Source: Armatimonadetes bacterium Uphvl-Ar1
GTDB taxonomy: Bacteria; Armatimonadota; Fimbriimonadia; Fimbriimonadales; Fimbriimonadaceae
DNA: 64,000 nt
NCBI GenBank assembly: GCA_002162075.1
Contig: CP021423.1
Coordinates: 496,001 to 560,000 of the forward strand
Direction of reading: 5' to 3'
Position 1 is the stretch's first letter. Each line of letters opens with the position of its first letter. This document shows positions 59,500-64,000 of the stretch, piece after piece. A model generated the notes under the pieces. It saw only the letters and a list, made by a program, of their open reading frames with translations, did no database searches and was not told the DNA's origin. Both the position numbers and the translations under genes were made by a program.

Positions 59500-62156
59500 T
59501 TAGTTTCCTGGTTTGATCTTGATGGGTTCTTTGCGGAGTGATTCGATGAAATCAGGATCATCGAGCGGCGTGAATGAGCGGGATAAACGCTTGAGGAATT
59601 TAGGGTCTTCGGCATCCATGGCGTTTTCAGGGATGAAGACACGCTTGTCGACGGGGACATGCGCGTATGGGGTGAAGTCGGGTTTGTCGGTGAACATGTC
59701 GTCGAGCGGGGTGGCGACGGCATCGAACATGTTGTTGGGGCCGAGTCCGAAGATGCCGTAGATTGTTCGGATGATGCTCATGATGCTTGTGTGTTCGGAG
59801 CTGACATAGTTGCGTTTGGCGTAGGGGGAGATCACTTGGACAAACGAGCGGTGGCGATCGATGTGGTCGCTGTCTCCTCCGGAGTCATCTTGGGTGACGA
59901 AGATCGCCATGTTTTTCCATTCAGGTCGGCGGGAGAGGTATTCGACGATGCGTCCAAGGGCGAGGTCGTTATCGGCCATATAGCTGGAGAGGTAGGGATA
60001 GCCTTCGTTGGGACGGGGGCTATCGCCGTGGTCGTTGCAGATGGCGATGTTGAGGAATTGGGGAAGGCCCTTGCCTTGGCTGAAGTAGGTTTTTTCGAGG
60101 TCTTCAAAGAACCACTGGGCGCGGGCGATGTCGGGAATGTTGGTGTTGTAGGCAGGGAATTCGAAGCAAGTATTGTCGTGCAACACTTTTGGCATTGGCA
60201 TGTTGTGGGGGTAGAACGTGCCGGATTTGGAGGTGTCTTTTCCCTCGTCGGTTCGGGGAAGTTCGTAGCCTTCGCCGTAGTTGCGGAACGTGATTCCGGA
60301 GCGGTGGAGATGCTCGAACATGGAGCCATTTTCGAGGTAGTCCTCGGGGATTTGGGAGCCATCTGAGCCGAAGGAGACCATTCGACCGGGAGTTTTGTTG
60401 TCGAGTCGGTAGTTCCAGCCGGCGTAGAAGACGCGGGAGGTCCAGAGGCTGGGGTAAACGCCGACGAGCCAGCGGTGCCCGTCGCCGGAGGCTTGGGGTT
60501 CCATTTAGAAGTTGTCGCTGATGGCGAATTGCTCGGCGAGAATGATGTGGTTTGGCATGATGGCGAGGCGCTCATCTTTGCCCTTTTCTCTGATCCAGCC
60601 TTGCTTGCCGAATTCGGCGTAGGAGGGTTCGGATTTTGCGTTGGAGAGTCCACCGAAGATGCCGTCGAATGTATGATTTTCTTTTGTGATGAAAACGACG
60701 TACTTGATTTGATCGGACGGTTTACCGGGGATGTGGGGGATCACGGGGCTGGCTGGCCGGGTGGTTTTGGCCATTCCGTTGTTGCGGATGACAGTTTGGG
60801 TGGGTTGAGTCAGGGACTTGGGGATTTCGAGGACGTTGATCATGCCGGGCATGTCCGAGAGTCCGTATCTTTCGTCACCGGGCTGGCGTGGGGTGAGGGG
60901 GCCACGAGGGCCGCGGCCAAGACCTTTTGAGTTGCAACGACGAGGGATTTGGCTTTGTTGGCGAGTCGGACTTGCATCGGGAACCATCCGGTGGGGATGT
61001 ATCCCAGGACACGGTTCGATTTGAGATTAATGACTGCGATGGCGTTGATGCCGGAACAGCAGACGTAGAGCGTTTCTGATTTGGAGTCGAGGGCCATTCC
61101 GGTGGGGATGGTGCCTCGGAGTCCCGCTAGTTCAGGAACTGGGGCGAGGCGGATTTGCGCTTTGGATTTGAGGGTTTTTGGGTCGAAAATTTGGACGGTG
61201 TCGTTGTTAGCGTTGCTGACAATGATGCCTTTTGAGGTGGTGATGACCGCATTGGGGGAACTGCCGCCGACGGCTTTTCCGGCGGTGGTTGGAGAATGGA
61301 TCAGCAGTCCAGTTTTTGCGGACGATTTGAGTTTAGGAGCCTTGGGGTTGGCGAGGGTGTATTGGAAGAGAGAGTGAGCGTCGGGGACATACGGGCTTCC
61401 GAGTCCGGGGACGAATCGGCCTTCTTTGTAGATACCTTTTTCGCTTTCTTCGGTGGGAAAGGCGAAGGCGGGGGTGTTGAGTCCGCGCGGGTTACCTTTT
61501 CCGTCTTCGGGTGCGGGGACTCGGCTGTAATTGAAGATGCCGATGTTGGCAACAAAGAGTTGCTTGGTTTGGGGATCGAAGGAGAGGGCGTAGGGTTGTC
61601 GTCCGGCGGGAGTGCGGTGGAGGAGTTGGCGGGTTTTGAGGTCGAACGTGACGACGTCTTGGTATGAGATATCTACGCCGTAGGCGAGCATTGTTTTGGG
61701 GTCGATGACGACATCGTTGATGTAGGGATAGGGGTGGGTGTCGGTTTTGAGGTTGATGAAGCCTAGGGATTCCCAAGTGTTGGCTTTGAGGAGTTCGAGC
61801 TGGTAGGCATCGCCGAGGCTCACGAGGAGGTCGCCATTGGGGAGGAATGCGCCAGCTGGGGCAATGGCTTTTCGTTCGAGGCGGGTGGACTTCTTGGTTT
61901 TTAGATCGTATATGGTCATTCCGCCATCGTGAAATCCAACGGCGTGCGTTTGGGCGGGGTTGACGAGGACGTTCCAAAGGTCTTCGCCGGTGTAGAGTCG
62001 GTCACCGAGGGGAGTGAGGAATCGGCCGTTGGGGAGGATGGTTGTTCCGCCGGGGACGACTTTGGCGTAGGCGAATTTGGCGGGGGCTTGGTACGTGGAG
62101 ATTGTGCCAGGGTTTGTGACGAGGAGTTGGGTGAGGAGCGTGAGGCCAGCAATCAT
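59500..62156 (-). pseudogene. YncE-type propeller/phosphoesterase gene broken by a frameshift and a stop codon
   Basis: Three pieces of one gene. 60840-62156 gives the signal-bearing seven-blade propeller (DAYQLELLKANTWESLGFIN, YALSFDPQTKQLFVANIGIF) up to SLVVATQK. The frame then shifts at a run of four A (60925-60928 on the plus strand) to GLGRGPRGPLTPRQPGDERY and the phosphoesterase start (IKYVVFITKENHTFDGIFGG). That frame ends at TAA 60507-60505 where related proteins have Tyr (DNF-Y-x-x-x-x-S-G-DGHRW), and reading resumes at MEPQASGDGHRWLVGVYPSL to FVTQDDSGGDSDHIDRHRSF, the metal site. Intact, it would be about 885 residues. Either decayed or carrying sequence errors. Confidence 0.8.
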
Positions 62157-62232
62157 ACGGTGAGTGTGGTTGTTCGGTTAGCGTCGTTGCTGGTTTTGTA
62201 GCGATTGTTAACAGAAGGATAATCAGTACGTT

Positions 62233-62837
62233 TTAGTTGGGATTTGGCGATGAAAAGGTCGTGACTTTCTCTTCCCACGGTTGGCGGGATGATTCGGGCC
62301 AGGGGATTGCGGGGAAGCCGCAGTAGAAGAATCCGAGGAGTTCGGACGGGGGAGTGAGGCCGAGGCTTGGGCGATGTGGGGGTGGACAGCGACGGCTCCG
62401 GACGTCCATTTTCCGCAGATTCCGTGGCTAGTCAAAGCGAGGTGCAGGTTTTGGACGGCGCAGGCGACAGCCATGATTTCTTCATCACGGGGTTTTTTGC
62501 GGTCGCCATTGGGATGAAGGGCAGGGGTCATGCCGATGGATGTCCAGACGGGGGCTTGGGTGGCGCGGGCGCGTTGGGCTTCGGCAGTTTCTGGCTTGAA
62601 TGGATGGGATTCGGAGGTGGTGAGTTCGTAGGCTTCGGCGAAGAGTTTACCGAGGTTGTGGCGTGCTTCTCCGGTAAAGAGGGTGAATCGCCACGGTTCG
62701 GTTTCACCGTGGGATGGTGCCCAGTTGGCGGCTTCGAGAGCTTCGTGGATGATGTCGAGGGGGATGGGATCGGGTTTGAGGTGGTTGAGCTTGATGGAGC
62801 GCCGGGTTTGGATGGTCTGAAGGATTGGGTTTTCCAT
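62233..62837 (-). CDS. Nitroreductase-family protein, interrupted by a one-base frameshift
   Basis: The first frame from 62837 reads MENPILQTIQTRRSIKLNHL ... LEAANWAPSHGETEPWRFTL, typical flavin-binding nitroreductase, to AVAVHPHIAQ. It then becomes nonsense (ASASLPRPNSSDSSTAASPQ). The next frame continues correctly as LGLTPPSELLGFFYCGFPAI and WEEKVTTFSSPNPN, stopping at 62235-62233. Adding one base at about 62364-62365 restores AQ-A-LGL. The intact product would be about 201 residues, normal for the family, using FMN and NAD(P)H. Substrate unknown. Confidence 0.82.
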
Positions 62838-63234
62838 CGGTTGTTGGGTTTACCTGGCGTGAACCGCGAGTCCCAAACTTCCAGATGCACCTGAAAATGA
62901 ACTTTTCACGATCTCTTGCACATTTGCTGAATTGATTAGCAGAACTTAGTCAACATTTGGTGATCAATCGGGGTTTCTTGTATTTAATGTCATTCGGGTG
63001 GTGTCTCCCCACCCCAGCCCCTCCCCATCAGGGGAGGGATTAACGAAAAAGCGATCAGAGAATGACCATGGTTTTGCCCTCTCCTAAGTTCCCTGTTCAA
63101 GCCAAGGTCAGGCTCTTCCTGCTCATCGACGAAGATTCAGGGTCACGCCCGGAATGACGACTTTGGGAGCAAATCTTGAGTTGGAGAAGTGCATTGCCCC
63201 CACCTTAATCCTCCCCCATTTAGGACAGCTGAAG
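62838..63234. repeat. Intergenic region with pyrimidine-rich REP-like elements
   Basis: 397 bp without a gene. At 63007-63038 the run CTCCCCACCCCAGCC leads to CCCTCCCC (63019-63026), loop ATCA, GGGGAGGG (63031-63038), an 8-bp hairpin. A related C-rich tract (GCCCCCACCTTAATCCTCCC) lies near 63196-63220. They resemble the element at 57884-57929. No promoter could be assigned with confidence to the nitroreductase gene. Confidence 0.5.
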
Positions 63235-64000
63235 TTAGTTGTCAATAATGACGCTGATCGGGTAGCGGCCGAGGGTTTTGCCCGAGCGTTCGGCGACGAG
63301 TTCAAGTTTGAGGCGTCCGTTAGTGAATTGGGTGGTATCGAATTCGTAGAACCACTCATCTTTGGTGTAGCCGACATGGACTTTTTTGTCGTTGATCAAG
63401 AAATGCATGTTGGCGGCTCCGGTGGGATCTTCGATCCACCCAGAGAGGCGAACGATGCCGCTGAGTTCCTGCTTTTGGACAATGGGTTTGGGTTGGAGTG
63501 GGTAAAGGCTGGGGGGATTTTCGCCGGAAACCGGGATTTGAACAGCAGCATCGGCGAGGAATCCTTGGTTGTCGGTAGGTTGGGAGAGGAAGTAGTCTTG
63601 GCCGATGATCCGGCGGTAGAGGTTAAGGACTTCAGGGTTTTGGGTGACGGCGTAATTGTTGTTCTTTCGATGTTCGAGGGTGAGGTTATTGGTGTTGAAA
63701 TAGTTGATGCATTTGACTCGCGGATATTTTCGCGGGAGGGATTCGTACATTCCCATGATGGATTTCTTTGCAAATTCGGTTGTGGATGTATTTTCGAGTG
63801 CGGAGAAGTGGGTTGCGCCATATTCTCCGATCATGATGGGTTTCTTTTTGGCGTATCGGTTGTAGATATAGTCGAGTTTTTCGACGGGGTGGACGCCTTT
63901 TCCGCTCATCCGTGGGTCTTGGTTGTAGAACGTGACGCTGTAGATATTGACGCCAACCCAATCCACATATTCGTCTCCGGGATAGTAGCTGGGGATCGGA
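63235..64000 (-). CDS. GH26-like glycoside hydrolase, 5' end beyond the window
   Basis: The 3' 255 codons of a gene entering from the right edge. The frame is open to base 64000 (PSYYPGDEYVDWVGVNIYSV), then KPIMIGEYGATHFSALENTS and PRVKCINYFNTNNLTLEHRK, as in GH26-type barrels where the strand-7 Glu (IGEYGA) is the nucleophile. A C-terminal beta domain follows (LSGIVRLSGWIEDPTGAANM ... LKLELVAERSGKTLGRYPI), resembling a bacterial Ig-like or carbohydrate-binding module. The first Met-like codon at 63966 is internal, not the true start. Catalytic acid/base residue lies outside the window. Confidence 0.75.
   Translation of the reverse strand, partial: PIPSYYPGDEYVDWVGVNIYSVTFYNQDPRMSGKGVHPVEKLDYIYNRYAKKKPIMIGEYGATHFSALENTSTTEFAKKSIMGMYESLPRKYPRVKCINYFNTNNLTLEHRKNNNYAVTQNPEVLNLYRRIIGQDYFLSQPTDNQGFLADAAVQIPVSGENPPSLYPLQPKPIVQKQELSGIVRLSGWIEDPTGAANMHFLINDKKVHVGYTKDEWFYEFDTTQFTNGRLKLELVAERSGKTLGRYPISVIIDN

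Noticed and set aside
63966-64000. GTG at 63966 as the start of the GH26-like gene
   Set aside because: The frame is open to the window edge and the residues before it (PSYYPGDEY) are conserved in the family, so the start is outside.

Overview
The window looks like chromosome from an Armatimonadota bacterium, probably a Fimbriimonas-like lineage. This is inferred from style, not from a marker gene: an H-X9-DG-type prepilin ([19 protein letters not shown]) sits next to a LacI regulator and sugar genes, coding strands are strongly G-rich, and many genes are ATGA-coupled. There is no rRNA, CRISPR array, recognisable insertion sequence or prophage. Two tRNA genes are present: Ala-TGC on the minus strand and Ile-GAT on the plus strand.

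Layout. 0-2.2 kb (minus): DUF4440-like protein, AraC regulator, ribokinase. 2.2-17 kb (plus): a LacI regulator with three copies of an 18-bp palindromic operator in its divergent promoter, a prepilin and a small membrane protein, a terminator, then a tightly coupled operon of two ABC half-exporters, an HlyD-like anchor, an ADP-ribosylglycohydrolase fusion, a GH127 enzyme, a CitD-CitE-like fusion, a CitF-like CoA-transferase and a serine hydrolase. 17-23 kb: DUF4190 and DinB-like proteins, tRNA-Ala, a BTAD/TPR regulator, a GH43 enzyme whose 5' end is duplicated around an inserted unknown gene, and an erythromycin-esterase homologue. 23-25.4 kb: a DUF6855-like gene and an AT-rich, foreign-looking DUF4209 gene. 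25.4-30.4 kb: the coupled operon hisN-like, ruvX, mltG, yqeG-gtrA fusion, aroE, sua5/tsaC. 30.4-36.9 kb (minus): PQQ-propeller protein, dprA, nagA, a KimA-type potassium transporter and a STAS-USP protein. 37-46 kb: polysaccharide deacetylase, tRNA-Ile, a DEAD-box helicase with a long disordered tail, an ECF-sigma/anti-sigma pair beside two DM13-type proteins, hemolysin-III protein, a secreted protein and RNase HIII. 46-58 kb: GlnB, a PhoR-like kinase, a GHL10 hydrolase, L-serine dehydratase, TrhO, AlkD-like protein, redoxin, isocitrate dehydrogenase, a secreted unknown and a winged-helix protein with what looks like an inactive GIY-YIG domain. 58-64 kb (minus): ProS, a broken YncE-type propeller/phosphoesterase, nitroreductase and the 3' part of a GH26-like enzyme running off the window.

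How the parts fit. LacI probably controls ribokinase and its own prepilin-containing operon. Ribokinase, ADP-ribosylglycohydrolase, GH127 and GH43 all belong to families that act on furanose sugars, so the first 21 kb may serve furanoside use with a linked exporter. That is inference. The citrate-lyase-like pair lacks any gene for prosthetic-group synthesis and a recognisable attachment serine.

Two window-wide patterns stand out. First, at least fourteen genes have a TANNNT box 6-9 nt before the start codon, which predicts leaderless mRNAs. Second, five genes are interrupted by an apparent loss of one base, mostly in G or A runs, and one of these also has a stop codon. That points either to residual sequencing error or to real slippage or decay, and it affects how those genes should be read.
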